A stretch of 64,000 nucleotides of DNA, from positions 265,817 to 329,816 of the forward strand of contig NZ_LMQU01000009.1 of assembly GCF_001425445.1 (NCBI RefSeq), given 5' to 3'. The position numbers and the translations under genes are program-made. The first letter of the stretch is position 1. The number at the start of each line of letters is the position of its first letter. This document shows positions 51,203 to 60,268 of this stretch, piece by piece. Under the pieces are notes generated by a model. The model did no database searches, had not been told where the DNA came from, and saw only the letters and a program-made list of their open reading frames with translations. The DNA comes from Devosia sp. Leaf420. GTDB lineage: Bacteria > Pseudomonadota > Alphaproteobacteria > Rhizobiales > Devosiaceae.

Positions 51203-52027
51203 TTAAACCTTGAGGTTGGAGTCTAGAAATTTCGCCACGTCGTCGAGCACCGGGGCCATACGTCGTCCCGGACGGCTGAAGGCGATGAGGGTCTGTGGGT
51301 GGCCGAGTTGCGGATAGTGTTTTTCCTCGACGGTCACACCTACACCGCGCAAGCGCTTGGCCAAGGCTACGGTGTTTCTTGGGTAGACCAGCCCGTCCTT
51401 GTCGCCGGTTGCGAGGAACATGGGGGCGGCCGTGTTCCTGACATGCTCGATGGGCTGGGTGTCGCGCGGATTTGGGACGGCGCCAAAGGTGCGCATGGTG
51501 ATTTTGCCGTCGAAGGGAAAGAAATCATATGGCCCTGACAGCCCGACGACGCAGCGCACGCTCTTGGTTATGGTTGACTGCGCCAGATAATTCGGATGGA
51601 GCGCGAGCATGATGGCGTTATAGGCGCCAGCCGAATGGCCCATCAGGCCGATCCGTGAGGAGTCCCCGCCAAATTCCGAGATAGTGGCTTCGACCCATTT
51701 CAAAGCCATGAAGCAATCATCGAGGAAGGCCGGATATTCGACTTCGGGCAGGAGGCGATAATCGGCGACGACGGTTACATAGCCGAGGGCCGCGAGCGCG
51801 CGGCCGGCAAAATCGTAATTGTGCCGATCCCCATCCATCCAGGAGCCGCCATAGATGAAAAAGACCACCGGCAGCGGCCGAGAAGCGTTGCGCGGCGCAT
51901 AGATATCGAGCTTTTGGCGCGGCTCAGCGCCATAGGCAAGGTCGCGTGCGATCTTCTCAGCCCCCGCGTCCTTGGGCGTTAACGCATTGAATATCTGAAG
52001 CAACGACCACACGGCTAACGCCCTCAT
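51203..52027 (-). CDS. alpha/beta hydrolase (esterase/lipase-like)
   Basis: A 274-residue carboxylesterase-type protein. HGG-like oxyanion loop reads FIYGGSWMDGDRHNYDF, the nucleophile elbow is GHSAGAYNA near residue 140, and the late catalytic residues lie around ATGDKDGLVYPRNT and the His of HYPQLGHPQTL. A short hydrophobic N terminus (LAVWSLLQIF) may be an export signal or an anchor. A TTG directly precedes ATG 52027. The substrate is unknown. Confidence 0.85.
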   Translation of the reverse strand: MRALAVWSLLQIFNALTPKDAGAEKIARDLAYGAEPRQKLDIYAPRNASRPLPVVFFIYGGSWMDGDRHNYDFAGRALAALGYVTVVADYRLLPEVEYPAFLDDCFMALKWVEATISEFGGDSSRIGLMGHSAGAYNAIMLALHPNYLAQSTITKSVRCVVGLSGPYDFFPFDGKITMRTFGAVPNPRDTQPIEHVRNTAAPMFLATGDKDGLVYPRNTVALAKRLRGVGVTVEEKHYPQLGHPQTLIAFSRPGRRMAPVLDDVAKFLDSNLKV

Positions 52028-52141
52028 CAAACCGACGCAGCAACGTCAGCGAGGACGAAAATGTTTCGTCTCCTGTTTGTCCGCGCATCGATTTATTGAA
52101 TGGCTATCGCCGCGGGGCGCGGCATCACGATTTCCGAAAAC

Positions 52142-52170
52142 AAAAAGGCCGCTGGGGCAAACCAGCGGCC
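52142..52170 (-). terminator. intrinsic terminator after ccrM
   Basis: On the minus strand GGCCGCTGG pairs with CCAGCGGCC around a six-base loop, followed by TTTTTG (52146-52141). It lies 33 bases after the ccrM stop. Confidence 0.85.
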
Positions 52171-52202
52171 AGTTTAAGAGCCTGAGTGATTGGAGGTCAG
52201 GA

Positions 52203-53361
<1,159 letters not shown>

Positions 53362-53407
53362 CCCTGCCTTTGTACTTTGTCAGGGTTAATGGAGCGTTCG
53401 CAAGGGG

Positions 53408-53422
53408 TTAGCGAGGGGTTAA
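53408..53422. promoter_or_regulatory. CtrA-type box upstream of ccrM
   Basis: TTAG-CGAGGGG-TTAA fits the CtrA consensus TTAA-N7-TTAA with one mismatch. It is about 75 bases upstream of the ccrM start codon in the short gap after rnhB. In Caulobacter, CtrA activates ccrM late in the cell cycle, so the site fits the gene. Confidence 0.65.
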
Positions 53423-53442
53423 CTCTCGACTACAACCACGGT

Positions 53443-54120
53443 CTACGTGACGAGAAGCGCGGCTACCGGGGCAAAAGCCGAGCGGTGATGGCGGCAAGGG
53501 CCGTGCAAATTCAACGCCTTGAGGTGGGCCGCCGTGCCATAGCCCTTGTGGCCGGCAAAGCCGAAATTTGGCGCATCGCAATCCATGATTGCGCACATGC
53601 GATCACGCATCACTTTGGCAACGATGGAGGCGGCGGCGATCGAGACGCTGCGACCATCGCCGCCGATCAGCGCAATGCCGGGGCAGGGGAGCATGGGGGG
53701 GACGTCGCGCCCATCGACGAGGACGCAATCGGCAGCGCAGGGAAGGGCGCGGACGGCGCGCGCCATGGCGGCAAGGGTCGCGCCGCGGATATTGAGACTG
53801 AGGATGTCCGAGGGCGGGGCGCTGACGACTGACACATCGGCGACGGCGAGAATTTCGGCAAAGAGCTCTTCGCGCCGCTCGGCGGTGAGTTTTTTGGAGT
53901 CGTTGAGGCCCTGCGGGATGCGCTCGGGATCGAGGCGCACGGAGGCAACGACGACGGGCCCGGCAAGGGGGCCGCGGCCGGCTTCATCAACGCCCACGAC
54001 GCAATGGGCGCCGCGGGCATAGGCCATGGCTTCGTGGGAAAAGTCGGGGAAATCAACCTCGGGCGCGAAGAGCTCTGCGCTGGTTTCCAAAATTGCTGCT
54101 GTTGCCGCCTTGCGTGCCAT
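53443..54120 (-). CDS. rnhB: ribonuclease HII
   Basis: Endonuclease that cuts RNA in RNA-DNA hybrids, 225 residues. The catalytic start VVGVDEAGRGPLAGPVV lies near residue 43, followed by GLNDSKKL near 72 and a late IIGGDGRSVSIAAASIVAKV-type block (IGGDGRSVSIAAASIVAKV) near 165. The frame extends to 54276, but ATG 54120 has CAGGAG four bases upstream and fits the family length better. ccrM follows on the same strand after 106 bases. Confidence 0.94.
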   Translation of the reverse strand: MARKAATAAILETSAELFAPEVDFPDFSHEAMAYARGAHCVVGVDEAGRGPLAGPVVVASVRLDPERIPQGLNDSKKLTAERREELFAEILAVADVSVVSAPPSDILSLNIRGATLAAMARAVRALPCAADCVLVDGRDVPPMLPCPGIALIGGDGRSVSIAAASIVAKVMRDRMCAIMDCDAPNFGFAGHKGYGTAAHLKALNLHGPCRHHRSAFAPVAALLVT

Positions 54121-54204
54121 CAGCTCCTGCCGGTCATCGTCTGGTCTTTTTCTCAAGCGCACTGGTATAAGAGTCTGGCCGGGGGGCAAAGACGAGAGTT
54201 TGTT

Positions 54205-54786
54205 ATGCGCTTGCCCGCGGCCCTTGTGGCCTTGATCGCCTTCGCTTCGCCTGCCTTTGCCGAGCCGTTTCATCATTCGAGCGGAGAATGGCGGGAATAT
54301 TTTCGCGATTGGCTCGCCTCGTGCCCGGACAATATCAACGAGGATGCGACCGACTTTTATGGCTATTCCTGCTTTGCCAGCACAGGGAGCCAGACGAGGA
54401 ACAGCGCCAATCTGCCGGCCTATAAGCTGACGCTGATCCGCAACCGGCTCGACGGCACGCTCGATGTGGCGATCACCATTGCGACCGACAAAACCGCCTA
54501 TGACGAAACGCGGCCGATGCGGCTGCTGTTTTCCGGCTCGGTTCCGGTGATGCTCAATATGGGCGCGGAAATCGAGACGCGTTTTAACACGACCAACCAG
54601 TATTTCGTCGCCGATCCCGAGCTGGCGCTGAGCCTGATCGAGCAGATGAAAGAGCGCACATCGCTCAAGCTCGTCGTGCCGATTGTCGGCGAGGGTAAGC
54701 CGGCTGAAATCTGGCTGTCGCTACAGGGCGTCATGGCCTCGCTCGATTTCATGGCGACCAATGCGCGCAAGATCGCGCAGTACTGA
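54205..54786 (+). CDS. secreted protein, distantly IalB-like
   Basis: A 193-residue protein with a signal peptide (MRLPAALVALIAFASPAFA). The mature part has two cysteines (DWLASCPDN and YGYSCFAS) and a C-terminal stretch LQGVMASLDFMATNARKI. The spacing of DW..C and the final helix recall the IalB family, but the match is weak. ATG 54205 has GAGAG about eight bases upstream. It is divergent from rnhB. Confidence 0.72.
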   Translation: MRLPAALVALIAFASPAFAEPFHHSSGEWREYFRDWLASCPDNINEDATDFYGYSCFASTGSQTRNSANLPAYKLTLIRNRLDGTLDVAITIATDKTAYDETRPMRLLFSGSVPVMLNMGAEIETRFNTTNQYFVADPELALSLIEQMKERTSLKLVVPIVGEGKPAEIWLSLQGVMASLDFMATNARKIAQY

Positions 54787-54865
54787 GGCATCCCCTACGC
54801 CAACAGAGCTGTTGACGAATGCGCTGCGTTCGTGTGGTTTCGCGCCGCTTATTTAGGGACGAACC

Positions 54866-55540
54866 ATGACACTCAAGCCTGGCGCTGGCCTGCTTTTCGA
54901 TATCGACGGCACTCTCGTGGAAAGCGATCCGCTGCATCTTGAGGCTTTCAACCGAGCCTTTGCGCCCTATGGTCATCATTTCGATCGCGAGCGCTTTGGG
55001 CGGGAGTTGCAGGGGCTCGCTAATGAGGCGATCGGCGCGCGCTTTTTGCCGGGCGAGACCAAAGAGCGGCAGTGGGACATCATGATGAGCAAGGAAGCGC
55101 TGTTCCGCGAACTGGCTTCTGAAGGGATCGAACCAGTGCATGGGCTGTTCGAATTGCTCGATTGGGCGGATTCGATCGGTTTGCCGGCGGTGGCGGTGAC
55201 CAATGCACCGCGGGATAATGCCGAGCAGTTGTTGAATTCGATCGGCGCGCGGCCTCGCTTCAAGGGGCTGGTGATCGCGGACGAGCTGGAACACGGCAAG
55301 CCGCATCCTCTGCCTTATCTCGAAGGGCTGCGGATATTGGGGGCGGAAGCGGCGAACTGTGTGGCGTTCGAGGATTCGCGCGCGGGGCTGAAATCGGCGA
55401 CGTCGGCGGGAATTGCGACGATCGGCATGGCGACGGGGCTTGAGCCGGCGCAATTGGTCGAGGCCGGTGCGACGCTGGCGGCGCGGGATTATCGGGATGC
55501 GGCGTTGCTGGAGTTTGTCAAAGGTCGCGTTTTAGCTTAG
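54866..55540 (+). CDS. HAD family hydrolase (beta-phosphoglucomutase-like)
   Basis: A 224-residue HAD phosphatase. The nucleophile motif is FDIDGTLVESD at residues 11-21; motif II is AVTNAPRDNA near residue 110; motif III lysine is in HGKPHPLPY; motif IV is AFEDSRAGLKSA near residue 170. The helical cap between motifs I and II is the C1 type seen in beta-phosphoglucomutase and phosphoglycolate phosphatase. The substrate is unknown. Confidence 0.9.
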   Translation: MTLKPGAGLLFDIDGTLVESDPLHLEAFNRAFAPYGHHFDRERFGRELQGLANEAIGARFLPGETKERQWDIMMSKEALFRELASEGIEPVHGLFELLDWADSIGLPAVAVTNAPRDNAEQLLNSIGARPRFKGLVIADELEHGKPHPLPYLEGLRILGAEAANCVAFEDSRAGLKSATSAGIATIGMATGLEPAQLVEAGATLAARDYRDAALLEFVKGRVLA

Positions 55541-55577
55541 TGGACCTTGGAGCTCACTGAGAAATCCCCCTCACCGA

Positions 55578-55618
55578 CTCGGCCTTCGGCCGAGCCACCT
55601 CTCCCCGAGGGGGAGAGG
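55578..55618. repeat. double-hairpin intergenic repeat
   Basis: CTCGGCC-TTC-GGCCGAG (55578-55594) is followed by CCTCTCCCC...GGGGAGAGG (55598-55618). It lies between two convergent genes (HAD and radical SAM) and belongs to the C-rich repeat class seen at 36899 and 61736. Confidence 0.65.
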
Positions 55619-55642
55619 AATAAGAGGGGCCATTGCCAACCG

Positions 55643-56791
55643 CTAAAACAAACTCATCTGTTTGCTTTCCAGCTGGGGCTGGATGAAGAGGTCGGTGCGC
55701 AGGCTTGGGAGTTTGGCGTCGAGTTCGTAACGTTCGCGGGCTTTTTCGAAGCGTTGGCGGAGGAGGGTGGCGTAGGGGCCTTCTCCGGTCATGCGGGTGC
55801 CGAAACGGGAGTCATAGTCTTTCCCGCCGCGGGTGTCGCGGACCAGCGAGAGCACGTGGCGGACCCGATCGGGGAAGTGGCGAAGGAGCCATTCGCGAAA
55901 CACGTCGCGGACTTCGCCGGGAAGGCGGAGGAGGATCATCGAGGCGCTGAGCGCGCCCTGGGCTTTGCCGGCATCGAGAATGCGTTCGAGTTCCATGTCG
56001 TTGATCGCCGGGATCATCGGTGAGGCAAAGATCGCGGTGGGCACGCCGGCTTCGCTGAGGAGCCGGATGGCTTCGAGGCGACGGGAAGGCGAGGACGCGC
56101 GCGGCTCCATCTTGCGGCTGAGTTTGTGATCCATCGATGTCACCGAAATCGCGACTTTCACGAGACCCAGTTTGGCCAATTCGGTCAGGAGATCGAGATC
56201 GCGCAGGATCAGCGCCGACTTGGTGGTGATCATCACCGGATGGCGCGTTTCGAGCATGACCTCGAGGATGGAGCGGGTCAGCTTATGCTTGCGTTCAGCC
56301 GGCTGATAGGGATCGGTATTGGTGCCCATGGCGATGGGTTTGGGCCGATAGGACTTGGCCGACAATTCGGCGCGCAGGGCTTCGACGGCATTGGTCTTGA
56401 CGTAGATTTCGCGCTCGAAATCGACGCCCGCCGAATGGCCGAGATAGGCGTGAGTGGGGCGGGCATAGCAATAGGAACAGCCGTGCTCGCAGCCGCGATA
56501 AGCGTTGATCGAGCGCTCGAAACCGATATCGGGGCTGTCATTGCTGGTGATGATGGATTTGGCGCGCTCGGCATGTTCGACCGTTTCAAAGGTCGGCAGC
56601 GTTTCGACCGAACCCCAGCCATCGTCGAAATTCTCGCGCGCATGGATTTCGAAGCGCCCGGACCGGTTGGTCTGGGCGCCACGACCGCGGATGCGATCGG
56701 AATTGAGCAGCTCGCGCCGGGCGAGGTCCGCATCGCGGCTCTGGCTCAAGCGTTCGAGCGCTTCGAAAGACGGGGCCTGATAGAGGGCCAT
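55643..56791 (-). CDS. PA0069 family radical SAM protein (SplB-like)
   Basis: A 382-residue radical SAM enzyme of the COG1533 group, which is named after the spore photoproduct lyase SplB. The cluster-binding cysteines are in RGCEHGCSYCYARP near residue 102 (C-x3-C-x2-C). Other blocks are FERSINAYRG and MGTNTDPYQPAERKH. ATG 56791 has GGGAG about eight bases upstream; an in-frame start at 56854 is less likely. Two LexA-type boxes lie upstream, one over the predicted -35, which suggests induction by DNA damage. The substrate is unknown. Confidence 0.88.
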   Translation of the reverse strand: MALYQAPSFEALERLSQSRDADLARRELLNSDRIRGRGAQTNRSGRFEIHARENFDDGWGSVETLPTFETVEHAERAKSIITSNDSPDIGFERSINAYRGCEHGCSYCYARPTHAYLGHSAGVDFEREIYVKTNAVEALRAELSAKSYRPKPIAMGTNTDPYQPAERKHKLTRSILEVMLETRHPVMITTKSALILRDLDLLTELAKLGLVKVAISVTSMDHKLSRKMEPRASSPSRRLEAIRLLSEAGVPTAIFASPMIPAINDMELERILDAGKAQGALSASMILLRLPGEVRDVFREWLLRHFPDRVRHVLSLVRDTRGGKDYDSRFGTRMTGEGPYATLLRQRFEKARERYELDAKLPSLRTDLFIQPQLESKQMSLF

Positions 56792-56844
56792 GAGAAATCT
56801 CCCTAATCCCAGCACGCTTCGGAATCGAACCGGGAACAGCACCG

Positions 56845-56873
56845 AATCTAGCAATCGGAGTGGAACGCAACAA
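56845..56873 (-). promoter_or_regulatory. predicted promoter of the radical SAM gene
   Basis: On the minus strand TTGTTG (56873-56868), 17 bases, then TAGATT (56850-56845). The -35 lies inside the LexA-type box at 56863-56877, so LexA binding would block RNA polymerase. The leader would be about 45 nt. Confidence 0.5.
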
Positions 56874-56877
56874 GAAC
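56863..56877 (-). promoter_or_regulatory. LexA (SOS) box 1
   Basis: GAAC-N7-GAAC on the forward strand is GTTC-N7-GTTC on the radical SAM strand, the LexA consensus of alphaproteobacteria, with no mismatch in either half. It overlaps the predicted -35 of the radical SAM gene. Confidence 0.72.
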
Positions 56878-56880
56878 AAA

Positions 56881-56895
56881 GTTCTACTTATGTTC
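56881..56895 (+). promoter_or_regulatory. LexA (SOS) box 2
   Basis: GTTC-TACTTAT-GTTC, a second perfect alphaproteobacterial LexA box, three bases from box 1 and in the opposite orientation. It could control the exporter to the right, or strengthen repression of the radical SAM gene. The rest of the 353-bp gap up to the exporter (56896-57144) contains no gene that I can support. Confidence 0.72.
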
Positions 56896-57144
56896 TCACT
56901 TTTTGTTTCGCATTGCAGCGTTGCGACGCTCGGACTGGACGCTTTGAAGCGGAGATCCTATCAAGGGCAACTGTTTAAGGGGTGGCGCATCGGGACCAGA
57001 CGATCGGGCCTGAATATGCTTCCAATCGGCCAGCAATTTGTGGCTGCTGACATCCCCTGTCGCAGAAAAAATAAAAGAGCGATGTCGAACCGTAAAGACG
57101 CGGAGCGTCGTACGGATGTCGCGCGCTTGAGAGAGGGTTTGGAA

Positions 57145-58626
57145 ATGACAACTGATACTGTTGGCTTCGACGGCTTGCCGCAAAGCGCACCGCACCATCC
57201 GGACAATGCCGCGCGCAATCGGCTGGTGATCGCGCTTTTGCTGGTGTCGACCTTCGTGGTGTTTCTCAACGAAACCATCATGAGCGTCGCCATTCCGCAC
57301 CTGATGACCGATCTCGATATCAGCGCCAGCACCGCGCAATGGCTGACGACGGCATTTCTTCTTACGATGGCCGTGGTGATCCCGATCACCGGCTTTCTGC
57401 TGCAGCGGCTGAACACGCGGCCGATCTATATGATCGCCATGACCGTCTTCGCCGTGGGTACGGCTATTTGCGCCGTGTCGCCAGGGATCGAACTGCTGAT
57501 CGCCGGGCGCGTGGTGCAGGCCATTGGTACGGCCATCATGATGCCGCTGCTGATGACGACCGTCATGACGCTGGTGCCGCCCGAAAGCCGCGGCAAAATC
57601 ATGGGCAATATCTCGATTGTCATGTCGGTGGCGCCGGCCATCGGCCCGACCATCGGCGGGTTTATCCTTGCCCATTTCGACTGGCGCTTCATGTTCTATT
57701 TCACCCTGCCCATCGCGATCCTAGCGCTCGTGATCGGGGCGAGCCGTATCCGCAATGTGTCGACGCCGCGCTTCGCGCCGCTCGATATCCTGTCGGTAAT
57801 CCTCTCGGCCTTTGCCTTTGGCGGCATCGTCTATGGGCTCTCGAGCCTCGGGGAAGGCGCAGAGCATGGCTCGGCGGTCCCGGCCTGGGTTCCGATTGTC
57901 GTGGGTGTGGTTTCAATGGCGCTCTTTGTGCAGCGTCAGTTCGGCCTGCAGAATGACGACAAGGCGCTGCTCGATCTGCGGACCCTCCAGCACCGGAATT
58001 ATACGCTGGCGCTGATCACCATGGCGATCGCGATGGTGGCGCTGCTCGGTAGCTCGATCCTCTTGCCGATCTATACCCAGAAGGTGCTTGGCCTCGATAC
58101 GCTGCAGACGGGCATGATCCTGCTGCCGGGCGGCCTGCTCATGGGTGTGCTTGGGCCTGTCGTCGGCCGGCTTTATGACCGGGTGGGGCCGCGGCCGCTT
58201 CTGGTGCCCGGCGTAATCGCCGTGTCGGCGGTGATGTGGGCGCTGACCATGGTCAGCCAATATACCCCGATCTGGGGCGTGATCGCCGGCCATATCGTCC
58301 TCAGCATTGGTCTGGCTTTCACCTTCACCCCGCTCTTCACCTCGTCGATGAGCTCGGTGCCGCCAAAATTCTATTCGCATGCGAGCGCTATTCTGGGCTC
58401 GGTACAGCAGGTGGCGGGTGCTGCGGGCATCGCGCTTTTCGTGGCGGTGATGAGCCTGCAGACCGCTTCGGGTGCTGCCGCTGGGCTTGGTGAAGTCGAT
58501 GCACTGGCCGCCGGTATTCGTGCGGGCTTCCTCTGCGGTGCAGTGGTTTCGGTGCTGATGATCGTCGCGGCCTTCTTCGTGAAGAGGCCGGAAGGCGGTC
58601 ACGGCGGCCCGGCAATGGGCCACTAG
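57145..58626 (+). CDS. MFS multidrug exporter, DHA2 family (EmrB/QacA-like)
   Basis: A 493-residue proton-driven exporter with about 14 membrane helices. Motif A-like and family features: SVAIPHLMTDLDISASTAQWLTTAF early, GRVVQAIGTAIMMPLLMTTV near residue 125 (motif C region) and ESRGKIMGNI. The substrate is likely hydrophobic drugs or other toxic compounds, but it cannot be told. ATG 57145 has GGAA just upstream; ATG 57082 (21 codons earlier) is possible. It ends at an intrinsic terminator. Confidence 0.9.
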   Translation: MTTDTVGFDGLPQSAPHHPDNAARNRLVIALLLVSTFVVFLNETIMSVAIPHLMTDLDISASTAQWLTTAFLLTMAVVIPITGFLLQRLNTRPIYMIAMTVFAVGTAICAVSPGIELLIAGRVVQAIGTAIMMPLLMTTVMTLVPPESRGKIMGNISIVMSVAPAIGPTIGGFILAHFDWRFMFYFTLPIAILALVIGASRIRNVSTPRFAPLDILSVILSAFAFGGIVYGLSSLGEGAEHGSAVPAWVPIVVGVVSMALFVQRQFGLQNDDKALLDLRTLQHRNYTLALITMAIAMVALLGSSILLPIYTQKVLGLDTLQTGMILLPGGLLMGVLGPVVGRLYDRVGPRPLLVPGVIAVSAVMWALTMVSQYTPIWGVIAGHIVLSIGLAFTFTPLFTSSMSSVPPKFYSHASAILGSVQQVAGAAGIALFVAVMSLQTASGAAAGLGEVDALAAGIRAGFLCGAVVSVLMIVAAFFVKRPEGGHGGPAMGH

Positions 58627-58634
58627 AAACACGA

Positions 58635-58662
58635 AGGGCCGGGTTCAACCCCGGCCCTTTTT
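58635..58662 (+). terminator. intrinsic terminator after the DHA2 exporter
   Basis: AGGGCCGGG (58635-58643) pairs with CCCGGCCCT (58650-58658) around a six-base loop, followed by TTTTT. It lies between the exporter and the convergent glutathione transferase gene. Confidence 0.88.
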
Positions 58663-58669
58663 CTTTGCC

Positions 58670-59623
58670 CTATTTGGCGGCTGGCTCGTAAAGCCCAGGA
58701 ATGGCGGGACCGCGTGGGACGATGCCATTGGGGTTGAGCGTCTTGATCGAATAATAGCCGCGCTTGATGTGGTCGATATCGACCGTGGCGCGCACGCCCG
58801 GCACGTCGAGCACGCGCAGCATGTAGGCCTGCAGGTTCGGATAATCGGCGATGCGCTTGAGATTGGTCTTGAAGAGGCCGTGATAGGCGGCGTCGAACCG
58901 GACAAGCGTCACGAAGGCGCGGATGTCGGTCTCGGTCAGCGCTTCGCCGAAGAGGAATGATTTGCCCTCGAGCTTGTCTTCAAGCGTGTCGAGCGCTTCA
59001 AAGACATCGACATAGGCTTCGTCATAGGCTTGCTGGGTGGTGGCAAAGCCGGCGCGATAGACGCCATTGTTGAGGCGCGGATAGATATAGTCGTTGAGGG
59101 CGTCGATCTCGGCGCGGAAGGTTTCCGGGTAGAGATCGTATTGGTTGGACGCCAAGGCGCCGAAGCCGGAATTGAGCATGCGGAGGATATCCGCGCTCTC
59201 GTTGTTGACGATGGTGCCAAGCTTCTTGTCCCAGAGCACCGGCACGGTGGCGCGGCCGCTCACTTGCGGATCGGCCTTGGTGTAGATCTCATGCATATAG
59301 GTCGCGCCATTGATCGGATCAGGCTGGGCAAAGCGCCAGCCTTCGGCGCTGAGCTCGGGCTCGACGATCGAAACGCTGATGACCCCTTCGAGGCCCTTTA
59401 GAGTGCGACCGATGAGTGTGCGCGAGGCCCAGGGGCAGATGAGCGCGACATAGAGGTGATAGCGACCGGCGTCTGCGGCAAAGCCGGCTTCGCCAGTGGG
59501 ACCGGCGCTGCCGTCTGGCGTGACCCAATTGCGGAAGGACGAGGTCTGGCGCACGAAGCCGCCTTTGGCGTCGACACCCTGAACCGGCTGCCAGTCGGCA
59601 GTCCATTTTCCGTTGACGAGCAT
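58670..59623 (-). CDS. glutathionyl-hydroquinone reductase (Xi-class glutathione transferase)
   Basis: A 317-residue glutathione S-transferase of the YqjG/PcpF type, which reduces glutathionyl-hydroquinones. The catalytic cysteine is in LICPWASRTLIG near residue 50, typical of the Xi class. VPVLWDKKLGTIVNNESADILRML is the thioredoxin-fold C part and the all-helical domain follows. ATG 59623 has GGAAAGGG upstream; an earlier start at 59665 is rejected. It uses glutathione, made via gshA in this window. Confidence 0.92.
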   Translation of the reverse strand: MLVNGKWTADWQPVQGVDAKGGFVRQTSSFRNWVTPDGSAGPTGEAGFAADAGRYHLYVALICPWASRTLIGRTLKGLEGVISVSIVEPELSAEGWRFAQPDPINGATYMHEIYTKADPQVSGRATVPVLWDKKLGTIVNNESADILRMLNSGFGALASNQYDLYPETFRAEIDALNDYIYPRLNNGVYRAGFATTQQAYDEAYVDVFEALDTLEDKLEGKSFLFGEALTETDIRAFVTLVRFDAAYHGLFKTNLKRIADYPNLQAYMLRVLDVPGVRATVDIDHIKRGYYSIKTLNPNGIVPRGPAIPGLYEPAAK

Positions 59624-59731
59624 GGCAAAAACCCTTTCCGCATTGCGCTGTTCCTTGCCCTGCAAGTGCGCCTCAATGCGGATCGGGTAAAGGCCTCATT
59701 GCCGAACGGGTTGTTCGACAGGGATTGAAAA

Positions 59732-60268
59732 TCAGCGTTCGCTAAGGCGCGGCATCAGTTCGACGAAGTTGCAGGGCTTATGCCGGTAGTCGAGCTGATG
59801 GGTCAGAATGCCTTCCCAGGCATCGCGGCAGGCGCCACGCGAACCGGGGAGGCAGAAGACGAAGGTGGTGCCGATGAGGCCCGCCGTAGCGCGGGACTGG
59901 AGCGAACTGGTGCCGACCGTTGTTGCCGAATATTGATGGAAGAGGACGGAAAACCCTTCCATCCGCTTGTCGAACAGTGGCTCGACCGCTTCCGGCGTAA
60001 CGTCGCGGCCGGAAAAGCCAGTGCCGCCGGTGGTGAGGATGACGTCGACTTTCGGATCGGCGACATAAGCCTGAACGGCCGCGCGGATGAGCTGGATATC
60101 GTCGCGCACAACTTGTCGGTCATGGCAGCTGTGGCCATCGGCTTCGAGGAGCGACTTCAGCAGCGCGCCGCCGGTATCGGTTTCGAGCGTGCGCGTATCC
60201 GACACGGCAATGACGGCGATGGACAGCGGCTTGAACGCCCGGTCTTCAAACTGTTCCGTCTTGAACAT
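59732..60268 (-). CDS. moaB: molybdenum cofactor biosynthesis protein B
   Basis: A 178-residue protein of the MoaB/MogA fold, which binds molybdopterin and promotes its adenylylation. It has the signature VDVILTTGGTGFSGRDVTPEAV near residue 77, and AVIAVSDTRTLETDTGG at the N terminus. ATG 60268 has GGAG ten bases upstream; ATG 60277 is also in frame. It overlaps the end of the MFS gene by 23 bases, so the two are coupled. Confidence 0.93.
   Translation of the reverse strand: MFKTEQFEDRAFKPLSIAVIAVSDTRTLETDTGGALLKSLLEADGHSCHDRQVVRDDIQLIRAAVQAYVADPKVDVILTTGGTGFSGRDVTPEAVEPLFDKRMEGFSVLFHQYSATTVGTSSLQSRATAGLIGTTFVFCLPGSRGACRDAWEGILTHQLDYRHKPCNFVELMPRLSER

Noticed and set aside
56815..56850. GGTTCGATTCC, resembling a tRNA T-arm
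   Set aside because: The flanking bases do not form the T stem and no acceptor or anticodon arm can be drawn.
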